From Congeria kusceri (Eukaryota; Mollusca; Bivalvia; Myida; Dreissenidae), in contig CM051033.1 in NCBI GenBank assembly GCA_027627225.1, positions 11,686,558-11,750,557 of the forward strand: a stretch of DNA of 64,000 nt. Direction: 5' to 3'. Below are positions 7,742-15,537 of this stretch, piece by piece (the stretch's first letter is position 1; the number at the start of each line of letters is the position of its first letter). The translations under genes were made by a program, and so were the position numbers. The notes under the pieces were generated by a model. That model was not told where the DNA came from and searched no databases. It saw nothing but the letters and a program-made list of their open reading frames with translations.

Positions 7742-7863
7742 AACTATTTTGAACATGTATTGAAGTCTTGGTTTTTGTACTACTGCGTGAAGAAAACAAA
7801 CACACAAGTTTACTGTTTAGCTACTTTAACAACATACATTCGACAACATACAACATACAACAT

Positions 7864-8592
7864 TCATGACATGACATTCTCATCTCTGCGCTTTCGACTC
7901 AGACTACGACTGAACACCTTTGTAAAGCTTCTCTTTCTAGACCTTGAACGTTTTTCATCGTTTTCGCTAGGTTCGTTGACGGACATAGGTTGTAGATTTT
8001 CCTTAGACTCGTTTCCTCTTCTGAGCAATTCGTTGTCGTACGCGTTTTTGTTGTGAAATGTAAGCAGTTGTGGAATACGTTTTAGAAACAACACCACTTC
8101 TGTCATGCCTAGGAACTCAGCAAGCTCAATCATGTTAACCAGGCTAGAGATCGACTGCCAATCCGAGTAATCTTGCGTGAGACCGTTACATTGGTAGTCG
8201 GACAGGTTCATGAGAATTTCAAACACGTTCATCAATTCTTGAACACTGTAGTTCGTAATCTTGACATGGTTTGTCTTAACGTTTGTGAACATTTTCACGA
8301 TTGCTGCCGGGTAAGACCTTTGTTCTTTTCCCACATAAAAAACAACACTGTCTTTGCTTTGTTTAAGCGACTGAATTAGCTTCGAAGTGATTTGAATGCC
8401 AATATCGTACTTAAGTTTAGTGAACAAGCGATTCGTGGCCTCGGTGTCAGTGACACGATTAATATCCTTAACGTTTATGGTTGACATGGTTTTGTGCGAT
8501 TTTAGCGCTTCTACAGAAACATTTACCTTAAATAGATATTTTCTTTTCTTGTCACTCAACGCAACTTTCCAAACCGTAATTTGTGATTGCAT
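7864..8592 (-). CDS. Hypothetical protein with basic RS-rich tail, 242 residues
   Basis: The open frame reaches back to a GTG at 8610, but the first ATG is at 8592, giving 242 residues. The N-terminal 180 residues look folded, with no membrane segments. The end is very basic with RSRSRKRS and SRSLSRKRR, resembling a nuclear localisation or nucleic-acid-binding tail. A nuclear role is likely by composition. The start overlaps the end of the upstream gene (8556-9143) by 37 bases in another frame, suggesting co-expression. No family is recognised. Confidence 0.7.
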   Translation of the reverse strand: MQSQITVWKVALSDKKRKYLFKVNVSVEALKSHKTMSTINVKDINRVTDTEATNRLFTKLKYDIGIQITSKLIQSLKQSKDSVVFYVGKEQRSYPAAIVKMFTNVKTNHVKITNYSVQELMNVFEILMNLSDYQCNGLTQDYSDWQSISSLVNMIELAEFLGMTEVVLFLKRIPQLLTFHNKNAYDNELLRRGNESKENLQPMSVNEPSENDEKRSRSRKRSFTKVFSRSLSRKRRDENVMS

Positions 8593-9143
8593 AGACAGTT
8601 GAACATCCACAAAAAGTCATGTTTCTTCTTCAGCTGTGCATCACCTCCTATAGTATTGATCATAACCAAAAAAACATACACGCCTAAAAGCGAGTACGGA
8701 CAGAGTGAAGTGTTTCTCGAATGTTTGTATGTATCGTAAATAAACTTGATGTACGCGGAATTGTTGACAGTAGTATCGTCAAACAGAGAGAAAAAATTGT
8801 AAGCTTTCAGTCGGTTGTATCCACACATTGGATCACCGAATACTGAGTCAAAATGACTAGTAATTTCCCTAGGTGTCAATTTCTTGAACAACGACATGCG
8901 TTCATCGTCTTTGAACTCATTGAGAACCATTGTAACACACGTTTGAATTCCACACCCGAGTTTCGAGTTAATCTCTGCTAGCTTGCTTTCGAATGTGCGT
9001 ATTTGCTCTTCGTATTCTGTTATGTACTGAAAAATGCATAGTGAACATTCGTTGTGTTGTCTAGAGAACATGGGTGAAAACAAGTAGGTGTTTTGTGCTA
9101 ACTGTTCGTCTTCGTCAATAATCAAAACCTCATCGATATCCAT
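8556..9143 (-). CDS. Hypothetical protein, 195 residues
   Basis: A minus-strand frame that begins with an acidic segment (MDIDEVLIIDEDE) and has several cysteines and a helical middle. No signal peptide. The segment near residue 160 (YSLLGVYVFLVMI) is hydrophobic and may be a buried helix or single membrane span. It overlaps the next gene by 37 bases. Family not recognised. Confidence 0.65.
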   Translation of the reverse strand: MDIDEVLIIDEDEQLAQNTYLFSPMFSRQHNECSLCIFQYITEYEEQIRTFESKLAEINSKLGCGIQTCVTMVLNEFKDDERMSLFKKLTPREITSHFDSVFGDPMCGYNRLKAYNFFSLFDDTTVNNSAYIKFIYDTYKHSRNTSLCPYSLLGVYVFLVMINTIGGDAQLKKKHDFLWMFNCLCNHKLRFGKLR

Positions 9144-9183
9144 TGATAACGCAACAACAAATGTTTACTGTTCGACGGTACAA

Positions 9184-9189
9184 TTTATT
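9184..9189 (-). terminator. Poly(A) signal of the coiled-coil gene
   Basis: TTTATT on the plus strand (AATAAA on minus) lies about 70 bases beyond the minus-strand stop at 9256. Confidence 0.55.
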
Positions 9190-9255
9190 TTCCACATATA
9201 CCAAAATATAGCATACATCAATCGACAAAAATCAAACAATGTTACAACAACGAAG

Positions 9256-9861
9256 TCATTGGTCATCAACGCTCAGTTCTAGATCACTGAGTATGGCCTT
9301 CTCGTTTTTCGCTTTCTTGACAGCTTTGTTCGCACCAGTTTTGCGCTTTCTCTTGGCAGCCAGAGCGTTCATGATTTCCTGGTCTTCATCGTTCAGCGTA
9401 TCTGACATTTCTGCATCGGAGATGTCGATATCGGCATAGTTGCGCTTCTCCTGAACCTTGGTCGTTTTGATTCGTTCTATCAAAGCGAACATGTCTTCGT
9501 CTTCGCCAGAACCGAGTATATTGTTGAGCATACCAATTGGAATCCGATTGACAACGTTAGAGCGCACAGTCTTCACAACATCGTCTCGCAAATTTTTTGT
9601 TTTTTTGATGCCCTTGATCAAATGCTGCGTTCTTACTTTTAGGCTTTTGTACTGCGCTAGTTTGGCATCAATCTGTTTCAGTTTCTCAGAAAGGTCTTCT
9701 ATCTTTGAAGTATCGTTAGGCGACAAGAAGACATCTGGCTCGACTTCAGAAACCAAATTTCTTCTAACGCCGTGTTTCAGTACAGTGTTCGCAAACTCCT
9801 CTATGCGTAATCGGTTTTGCATTTTCCTAGCATAGCTTGAGTTCATCATTTGTTGTGCCAT
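9256..9861 (-). CDS. Coiled-coil nuclear-type protein, 201 residues
   Basis: A highly charged protein. A probable coiled coil lies at about residues 50-90 (EDLSEKLKQIDAKLAQYKSL), an acidic stretch (DISDAEMSDTLNDEDQE) at about 145-165, and a lysine/arginine cluster (AKRKRKTGANKAVKKAKNEK) near 168-188 that could be a bipartite nuclear signal. It has no cysteines. A minus-strand TATATATA (9918 to 9911) is 50 bases before the ATG. The composition suggests a nuclear structural or transcription-related role. Family unknown. Confidence 0.7.
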   Translation of the reverse strand: MAQQMMNSSYARKMQNRLRIEEFANTVLKHGVRRNLVSEVEPDVFLSPNDTSKIEDLSEKLKQIDAKLAQYKSLKVRTQHLIKGIKKTKNLRDDVVKTVRSNVVNRIPIGMLNNILGSGEDEDMFALIERIKTTKVQEKRNYADIDISDAEMSDTLNDEDQEIMNALAAKRKRKTGANKAVKKAKNEKAILSDLELSVDDQ

Positions 9862-9940
9862 TGTAGAAAGTGATTGTGAGTGTGATTAGTTTTTGTTTGT
9901 TAAACGTAGCTATATATACATGTACAAAATAATACACGCC

Positions 9941-10354
9941 TTACTTGTTCATCATTGGCTGGAATAGCCGAATGTAGTACGCCTCTTTGGCTTTGCGCAC
10001 ATACTTGTCTCGCTCTGTCTCCAAAACGAATACAGTGTAACGCTCTTTAACGTCGCACAAGTGTTTCCCACATTCGATCAAGTGATCAGTAGCTCGACAC
10101 AAATGCTGCTCTGTTCGAACATGAGAGTTGTGTGTGTGAATGCGTTTTCTCAGATTTACGGTCTCTCCAATGTACTCACCGCAACAAGTGTTGCACTTCA
10201 AAACGTATATAACGTCTTTTGAGTTACAAGATAGGTTTTCTCCATCTTCGACGATATACACAAAACCGCAATTGAACTGAAAACTATTTCCAGCCTTCAT
10301 TTGAGAACATAACGTGCAACGCTCACTGTTGCATGGTTTAACTTTGTCTTCCAT
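9941..10354 (-). CDS. Stand-alone GIY-YIG nuclease-like protein
   Basis: A 137-residue protein. The N-terminal part has a CxxxxCxxC knuckle (residues 8-16). The catalytic module runs from about residue 48: VIYVLKC and EYIGET match the GIY and YIG strands, followed by NLRKRIHTH (conserved Arg) and ERDKYVRKAKEAYYI (conserved Glu). The order 'cysteine knuckle, CNSKDVIYVLKC, CCGEYIGET' is very close to the endonuclease domain at the end of Penelope-like retroelements, but no reverse transcriptase precedes it. It may cut DNA in replication, recombination or host-DNA attack. It was probably captured from a retroelement, or both derive from a common source. Confidence 0.8.
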   Translation of the reverse strand: MEDKVKPCNSERCTLCSQMKAGNSFQFNCGFVYIVEDGENLSCNSKDVIYVLKCNTCCGEYIGETVNLRKRIHTHNSHVRTEQHLCRATDHLIECGKHLCDVKERYTVFVLETERDKYVRKAKEAYYIRLFQPMMNK

Positions 10355-10387
10355 AACAACAAAAACGAAGTATAAGTATGATAACAG

Positions 10388-10393
10388 TTTATT
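10388..10393 (-). terminator. Poly(A) signal
   Basis: AATAAA on the minus strand 12 bases past the stop at 10,405. Confidence 0.65.
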
Positions 10394-10404
10394 TGAACTA
10401 ACGT

Positions 10405-10749
10405 TTATAGGATTTTTAACAACCAGACACGAAGGTCAGCTGGCAAGCTGAAAACAATTCCCTGTTCTTCCATTGCAAACAAAATGTCAAACCACGAACA
10501 CGTTAACATATCGACATGCTTGAGCTGTAAAGTTTGTGAACCATTCGCGAAAGAAAATTCCACCGTCAAATCAAACTCGAAAATGTTCCTGTCTTCCACA
10601 TCGTCAAACATTGTTTCGAAGACACTTTCGAGCAATTCGTGCTCATTTATCGAAACGCTAACATCTTTGCGTATTTGTACCGCAAATTCCATCGTGTCGG
10701 CGTTGCTGCCTATCACTTCCAAAGTGTACATATCGTGATAAGAAGTCAT
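10405..10749 (-). CDS. Hypothetical protein, about 114 residues
   Basis: The frame is open back to a TTG at 10,797, with ATGs at 10,779 and 10,749. A minus-strand TATATA at 10,790-10,785 puts the transcription start near 10,757, so ATG 10,749 is preferred. From ATG 10,779 the protein would gain a hydrophobic signal-like start (MFVSILSHL). The body is acidic with an FANGSQ site and beta-rich patterns. The gene lies directly downstream of the large glycoprotein gene. Family not recognised. Confidence 0.6.
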   Translation of the reverse strand: MTSYHDMYTLEVIGSNADTMEFAVQIRKDVSVSINEHELLESVFETMFDDVEDRNIFEFDLTVEFSFANGSQTLQLKHVDMLTCSWFDILFAMEEQGIVFSLPADLRVWLLKIL

Positions 10750-10784
10750 TGTGAGATGTGACAAAATAGAAACAAACATCAACG

Positions 10785-10790
10785 TATATA
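10785..10790 (-). promoter_or_regulatory. TATA element that sets the start of the 114-residue gene
   Basis: TATATA, 36 bases before ATG 10,749 but only 6 before ATG 10,779, which argues for the shorter protein. Confidence 0.45.
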
Positions 10791-10793
10791 GTT

Positions 10794-12821
10794 TCAAACG
10801 TTTATAACATTTTCGTTCTTTCGGGCTATGCTATGCAAGGCGAGTATGAAGGCAACTGCAGCCACAACAAGCAAAATAAAACCACCAACGCTTAAAGCTA
10901 CGGTTTCCCAAAATGTTAGCTTTCTCAGTCCCGGTTCGTCATTCGATGTACTTTTAGCAAACACCACCTCGCAAAGGGTTAGTCGGTTTTTGCATTCTTC
11001 GATTGAAATAGTCTTTGCTCGCATGTCGACGTATGTGCATTCTTGTCCACTGTTCGCCATTTTTTTGTACACAATGAAGTGATCGCTTGTAACAAAACTA
11101 TCATCTATATTTTTGATTTGAAATTTTGCCTCACTCATATTTTGTGCAGTGTTCTGAGTAATGCTCACCAAATATGAAACTACCTTATCATCCAAATCGT
11201 TAACTCTCGCAATGTTTGAGTGCGAACAATTTGCATCAATCCGAAAACATTTGCCATCTCTCGCTTTGACCGCACCAACATCGCAGTATCTGAAATCAGG
11301 CAATGGTACTTGTGGTACGCGACTGAAATTTCCCTCTCTCGCTATCAGTACAGCATTCGCAGTTTCGTTGCAGTTCTCCACCTGGTATTTATTTCTAAAT
11401 AACGACATACATTTGCTCTCAACAGTTTTACCATCTTTGGTGCTGTAGACAATGAGTTGATACGATGAGGCCTTTTTTGAGAGAATAACTTCGTTGCTCA
11501 CTTGTTTATGTAACGCGCTGAGCGAATCTGACTGTTCGTCGATAATCAACGGTTCGTATTCTTTGAAAGGCGAAGTGTGTTTCGCTGTTAGAACCTTGAA
11601 CGTTGGATCTAAGTTGATGAAATAACACAGACCGTTGTGCATTTTACCAACAGTAGTAGATTGATTGCATGTGAGACAGTAGCAGTTTTGCAGACCATAA
11701 GTCGATGTTTCAGCAACTGTGTTATTGTTTGAAACAGCTTTATGCTTTATGATTGTGTCGTTGATAGCGTTCAATCGTTGGTCAATATTTTTCTGAATCG
11801 CTATAACGGTAAAGTTTGTTTTCCCCGATGGGTGCTCCAAAACAGGAACAGTTTCATCTGCCTTCTTTTTCTCTAAATCATCATTTGTTTTCATTTTACG
11901 AGCCGATGGGTGCTCCAAAACAGGAACAGTTTCATCTGCCTTCTTTTTCTCTAAATCATCGTCGGAATAGTCATCACTTTCCAGATTTTGTAACACGTTT
12001 CTTATGTCTGCGATTTCGCGATTCACTTGTTGAATGTTTTCTCGTAAACCCGAGTATTCGTAAGGGTTTCTTTCGAGATCGACAGTTTTCACGTAATTAT
12101 AGAGTGCCAAATCATTCACTCTTTGCGTAAGGTATGCTTCTTTTATGACCGTAAACGCTTCATTTAAACCCAAGACCCATCGTCCACTTATATTTTTATC
12201 GCACCAAGTACCTAACGATGAACACAATTTTCCGTTAAATCGGATGTTAGCCTGACCCAACACACCATTCGCACAGACCTTACTCCCATTATAGGTCAAT
12301 GAAAAGTTATACGTTAACAATGGTATCCACGCGTGTGCCGAAATTTCGGTATACACTGATTCTACAAATTGGCTCATTGAGTACGTTTTCGGTTCAATTG
12401 CCATTTTTACAGCAAGACTGGGTAATTCGTATACGAAGAACATTCCATTCGACCTCAAACCGTTAATCACACGGTATTCTGGTTTCGAATAAGCTTCTCT
12501 CTTGTTTGGACATCTAGGTAAGCCAATCGTTTTGCATCTCGCTTCTAACTCGTGAGCCTCGAAACCCAGCTCTGGGTTACTAATCCATCGATTGAAAAAG
12601 TGTAAATTGTCTTTGATATCATCGTACAGTGAAATATAATCGTATGTTACGTTAATCAAAATGTAAAACGAACCATTGGTAACATCGATCGACTTTTCAT
12701 TTAATGGCGTAAAACATTGCGAATCATAAAAGTTCGGATTAAAACCGCCTAACGCATTTGTTTGCACCACAAGAACGAGTAAAAGCGCACAAAGGTACTC
12801 ACAATCATGCATACTGAACAT
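10794..12821 (-). CDS. Large type I membrane glycoprotein with YGLQNCYC module
   Basis: About 675 residues from ATG 12,821 (12,812 is an alternative; the frame opens at a TTG at 12,836). It has a signal peptide, then an N-terminal cysteine-containing ectodomain of about 240 residues not seen in its paralogue. A coiled-coil or charged linker follows, with two identical copies of DDLEKKKADETVPVLEHPS. Then comes YGLQNCYC-x2-C (near residue 375) and GLCYFI, as in the 346-residue protein at 5033-6073. A membrane segment near the end (VGGFILLVVAAVAFILAL) precedes a short tail. Many NxS/T sites are present. It looks like a longer, composite version of the 5033 glycoprotein. A role in attachment or envelope structure is inference only. 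Confidence 0.82.
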   Translation of the reverse strand: MFSMHDCEYLCALLLVLVVQTNALGGFNPNFYDSQCFTPLNEKSIDVTNGSFYILINVTYDYISLYDDIKDNLHFFNRWISNPELGFEAHELEARCKTIGLPRCPNKREAYSKPEYRVINGLRSNGMFFVYELPSLAVKMAIEPKTYSMSQFVESVYTEISAHAWIPLLTYNFSLTYNGSKVCANGVLGQANIRFNGKLCSSLGTWCDKNISGRWVLGLNEAFTVIKEAYLTQRVNDLALYNYVKTVDLERNPYEYSGLRENIQQVNREIADIRNVLQNLESDDYSDDDLEKKKADETVPVLEHPSARKMKTNDDLEKKKADETVPVLEHPSGKTNFTVIAIQKNIDQRLNAINDTIIKHKAVSNNNTVAETSTYGLQNCYCLTCNQSTTVGKMHNGLCYFINLDPTFKVLTAKHTSPFKEYEPLIIDEQSDSLSALHKQVSNEVILSKKASSYQLIVYSTKDGKTVESKCMSLFRNKYQVENCNETANAVLIAREGNFSRVPQVPLPDFRYCDVGAVKARDGKCFRIDANCSHSNIARVNDLDDKVVSYLVSITQNTAQNMSEAKFQIKNIDDSFVTSDHFIVYKKMANSGQECTYVDMRAKTISIEECKNRLTLCEVVFAKSTSNDEPGLRKLTFWETVALSVGGFILLVVAAVAFILALHSIARKNENVINV
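11825..11960. repeat. 78-base in-frame tandem duplication within the glycoprotein gene
   Basis: 58 bases at 11,825-11,882 recur exactly at 11,903-11,960 (period 78, i.e. 26 codons). Complete identity points to a recent or gene-converted duplication, as in virus variable-number repeats. Confidence 0.9.
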
Positions 12822-12854
12822 AAAATGTTTTGTCAATCGAGTAGAAATGGTTCA

Positions 12855-12862
12855 TATATAAG
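12855..12862. promoter_or_regulatory. Shared TATA region between divergent genes
   Basis: TATATAAG on plus lies 43 bases before the IAP start at 12,905. The same A/T core reads CTTATATAT on minus, about 34 bases before the glycoprotein ATG at 12,821. Confidence 0.6.
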
Positions 12863-12904
12863 TATTTATCTTTTGCAAAATGAATAATCTAACTATACAG
12901 TGTT

Positions 12905-13721
12905 ATGTCAACGAACCAGGCTGCCGCGAATACTACAAAAGTCCCCCATACGGGTGAATTGGAGAAGTTTCTCTTGAACATTGTCTGCAATACTCATGAA
13001 AACGATCAAATTGAGACACGTCTATCGAGTGAGAACCTGGTTAGGCAGAGAGAAATAAATTCCAAAAAAATCAATATGAACTGTCTCGAATACACAATCG
13101 GTGAAAATTTGCCAGAAGTTGCGAAACAACATTGGTGTAATTTTGGATACGCGACCGCGAAATCCGAAGTTCTGTACATTGTTCAAAAGGATAGGTTCCC
13201 TTCAGGCGTGGAATGAACGGACTAATGAAACAATATCTAACATACAGTTAGCAAAAGCAGGGTTTTATTTAGATAACTGTTACAAATGCCTGAAGTGTTT
13301 TCACTGTTCAGTTATTTTGCCATCATGTGGTACACGAAAAGACATTTGGGAAGAGCACGCAGAATTATTTCCATTTTGTGCTCATGTACGACAATGCCAG
13401 GGAGATGAATTCATTCAAAATGTACTCATGCAATCCTATGTGGCAAATGTACAAAGCGACTCAAATGAAAAGTATATTATAGACTCATTCTGTAATGAGA
13501 AACACGAAGTCGGATGTTCGTTTGATGTAAGTAGTTTGCTCGAGGAGAATAATCGCCTTCGTAGCAATATATTGTGCAAGGTGTGTTTGGAGGAGCAGTT
13601 ATCAATAATCATCGTGCCTTGTTCTCATTACGCGGTTTGCGCCCAATGCGTTGCTGCGCTAGAGCGGTGTCCTCTGTGTAGATCGCATAGCCAAGGGACA
13701 ATAAGGTCACAAATGGTTTGA
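12905..13721 (+). CDS. IAP-like BIR-RING gene, frame interrupted
   Basis: An ATG frame runs 12,905-13,216 (103 codons, no recognised domain). The BIR and RING lie in a different frame that is open from about 13,080 to 13,721 and has no ATG before the BIR. The BIR starts with RIGSLQAW (codons near 13,190) and has CxxC, histidine and cysteine ligands in order. The C-terminal IAP-type RING shows CKVC, PCSHYAVCAQC and CPLC. The break is real in this sequence. It could be an unmarked small intron (a weak GTTAGG donor at 13,040 with AG at 13,114-13,115 would keep frame), a frameshift mutation, or a sequencing error. By family it would block caspases and ubiquitinate partners. It is not restored here. 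Confidence 0.75.
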
Positions 13722-13772
13722 CATTAACCTGCAACGTGATACAATATTATCATTTTTCTTGCAGTTATCGAC

Positions 13773-14300
13773 ATGGATAGCAGCAAACAAAGCATACCAT
13801 CGTGTTTGTCAAATTATATTGATCATATGGACGTAGACACTAGACAACTTATTTTGCAGCAGATCAACACATTCGCAAGACTCAAGGCTGCGATGGAACC
13901 AACGAAAACGATCATGAGACTATTTGACGAAATTGTTGAGGAAACTGTAAGAAAAACTGATATTGGAAAAATCAAGATTCAACAAGCCCTCATGAACAGC
14001 TGTAACACGAGAAATACTTTTTCAGTGTGGTCGTTTCTGATCACTGATTGCAAGAAATATACAATGAACGTGTTACAAACAAAAGCTTGCTTGTGCAAAT
14101 TCGACTTACGGTACAGTTGGACGCACAACCACAATTGGATCATTGGTGTGATAGATTTCCACGGCGTTGAGAAAACACAAATGGCCGTCAAGTCAATTCT
14201 TGGCACTGAGCGTGTTTGTGAAACGTACAGCATGAGCGCAATGACAGGACATACCAATCGTATTTCTATGTCTGGAATTGCATCGAATCGTCTATGCTAA
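13773..14300 (+). CDS. Hypothetical protein, 175 residues
   Basis: An ATG-started frame with no signal peptide or membrane segment. The N-terminal 70 residues are helical and the C-terminal half contains cysteines and a serine/methionine-rich end. No family recognised. There is no TATA box just upstream. Instead TTTTTCTTGCAG ends at 13,764, nine bases before the ATG, a strong splice-acceptor look-alike, so the leader may be spliced. AATAAA at 14,307 closes the gene. Confidence 0.65.
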   Translation: MDSSKQSIPSCLSNYIDHMDVDTRQLILQQINTFARLKAAMEPTKTIMRLFDEIVEETVRKTDIGKIKIQQALMNSCNTRNTFSVWSFLITDCKKYTMNVLQTKACLCKFDLRYSWTHNHNWIIGVIDFHGVEKTQMAVKSILGTERVCETYSMSAMTGHTNRISMSGIASNRLC

Positions 14301-14306
14301 TGCGTA

Positions 14307-14312
14307 AATAAA
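14307..14312 (+). terminator. Poly(A) signal
   Basis: AATAAA seven bases past the stop at 14,300. It faces the minus-strand signal at 14,340. Confidence 0.7.
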
Positions 14313-14339
14313 ATGTTTGCACTATAACTGGTTTACTTT

Positions 14340-14345
14340 TTTATT
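14340..14345 (-). terminator. Poly(A) signal of the second BIR-only gene
   Basis: AATAAA on the minus strand, 65 bases past the stop at 14,410. Confidence 0.6.
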
Positions 14346-14409
14346 GTCTATACAAACAACTCAGAAAACAAACAACACACAAACACGTTTTGATAAGTTC
14401 TATTCAAAA

Positions 14410-14700
14410 TCACAAATCAAATACGAAAGGACATACAGGACACAGTTGTTGATGTCTATGTTTCACGCTGCCTTTTGCAATGTCCCAGATATGCGTATGG
14501 CAAAACACGCACCGAATGCAGTCGAACAAAATGTCATAAATGAACCCTTGGCTAGCCATGTCTTCCTTCGAAACGTTAGGTTCTGATGGCCAATCTTCAA
14601 ACGTTTTGAGTCTCTGGTTCAAATCACGATACTGGAAATACAACGCTCTGCACTGAAAAGTCATGTTTGTGAACGAATGTTCTAAGACTCGGTAACGCAT
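14410..14700 (-). CDS. BIR-only IAP-like protein (second copy)
   Basis: A 96-residue protein. The BIR motif RLKTFEDWP is at residues 30-38 and the zinc ligands are C64, C67, H83 and C90 with correct spacing. The conserved glycine after CxxC is replaced by histidine and the GxYYxG turn is changed to GFIYDI, so it is more divergent than the BIR gene at 1129-1428. No RING is present. It probably binds caspases or IAP antagonists, by family. Its ATG follows the TGA of the upstream gene with no gap (TGA 14,703-14,701, ATG 14,700), so the two are likely on one transcript. Confidence 0.82.
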   Translation of the reverse strand: MRYRVLEHSFTNMTFQCRALYFQYRDLNQRLKTFEDWPSEPNVSKEDMASQGFIYDILFDCIRCVFCHTHIWDIAKGSVKHRHQQLCPVCPFVFDL

Positions 14701-15330
14701 TCAGCAGCCATTCATATCAGAGCGATTGTAATATATATAGAAATCACGACGTGTTTCATTTCGGTCAGATTCTTCTATGTTTCTGAGATATTGGTTTTCA
14801 TATTTGTTTTCCCAGTACCTTTCGAATGACTCATCGTCGGAAAAGTAGATACGATTCGTTTCTTCTTCATACTTTTCATCCGAAAAACGTTCATATGATT
14901 CTAGAAACATATTTTCTACGGCATCATCGATGTATTTGTGTAGCCAGTGTGGTTCAGCCGCGTCTCCGCGACTTTCATAGGACGTCGTAGTCGCCAAATA
15001 CGTGTTGCAATCATGATTGTTAGAATCATCGTTTGTTTCATGATAATGTGTCTGCTTTTGGTCTCTTTTGGCATTCCGTAGTTTTGTTCTACGTTTCGAT
15101 AGTTGCCTTCTCTTACATTTTTGAACAGCTTTTTGATGCTGCCTTGCAGTTTGTTTTTTATTCGATTTGTAACGCTTGTTTTTAATGATTTTCGGTTCGT
15201 TAGTTTCGAACTCGCTACAATAATCACTACAATAATCGTCATAGTCATCTTCATCGATGTAGTGATGATTTGTTTGAAACCATCTGCAGATAGCATATCC
15301 TTCTTCCATTCTGCCAAAACAAATCTCCAT
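14701..15330 (-). CDS. Low-complexity charged protein, 209 residues
   Basis: The protein alternates acidic/tyrosine-rich parts (IDEDDYDDYCSDYCSEFE near residues 25-42) with a strongly basic middle (about 50-90: KNKRYKSNKK, KCKRRQLSKRRTKLRNAKR). A long acidic, tyrosine- and arginine-rich end follows. No folded domain is recognised. The basic block may bind nucleic acid or be a nuclear signal. It is the last gene of the virus-like block and abuts the second BIR gene. A weak TATA-like sequence is about 20 bases upstream of ATG 15,330. Confidence 0.65.
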   Translation of the reverse strand: MEICFGRMEEGYAICRWFQTNHHYIDEDDYDDYCSDYCSEFETNEPKIIKNKRYKSNKKQTARQHQKAVQKCKRRQLSKRRTKLRNAKRDQKQTHYHETNDDSNNHDCNTYLATTTSYESRGDAAEPHWLHKYIDDAVENMFLESYERFSDEKYEEETNRIYFSDDESFERYWENKYENQYLRNIEESDRNETRRDFYIYYNRSDMNGC

Positions 15331-15350
15331 TGCGACTGAACGAGACAGTA

Positions 15351-15537
15351 TTTAATAGACTGAAATGGCTAAAAAACAATAATTTTCCCGATAGAAAATC
15401 GACACCCGGCAAAATAAGCGGGGGGGTCTTTTTCAAAACACCCCCCCCCCTTTTTCAACCCTCTGAAAATTTTCCAGACATATAATATAGCGCCGCATCC
15501 CTCCCCAAAACAGGCACAAGAAAAAAGTGGCTGTGGT
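15351..15537. other. Junction zone between virus-like block and animal repeats
   Basis: No gene. It has a run of seven G (15,420-15,426) and ten C (15,441-15,450), with TTTTTCAA repeated on both sides of the C run. Similarity to the other array copies starts only at about 15,538, so this zone belongs either to the virus-like block or to unique flank. Confidence 0.6.

Noticed and set aside
1..15350. Assignment to Polinton/adintovirus-type element
   Set aside because: No protein-primed polymerase, integrase, packaging ATPase or capsid gene over 15 kb, the usual full length of such elements.
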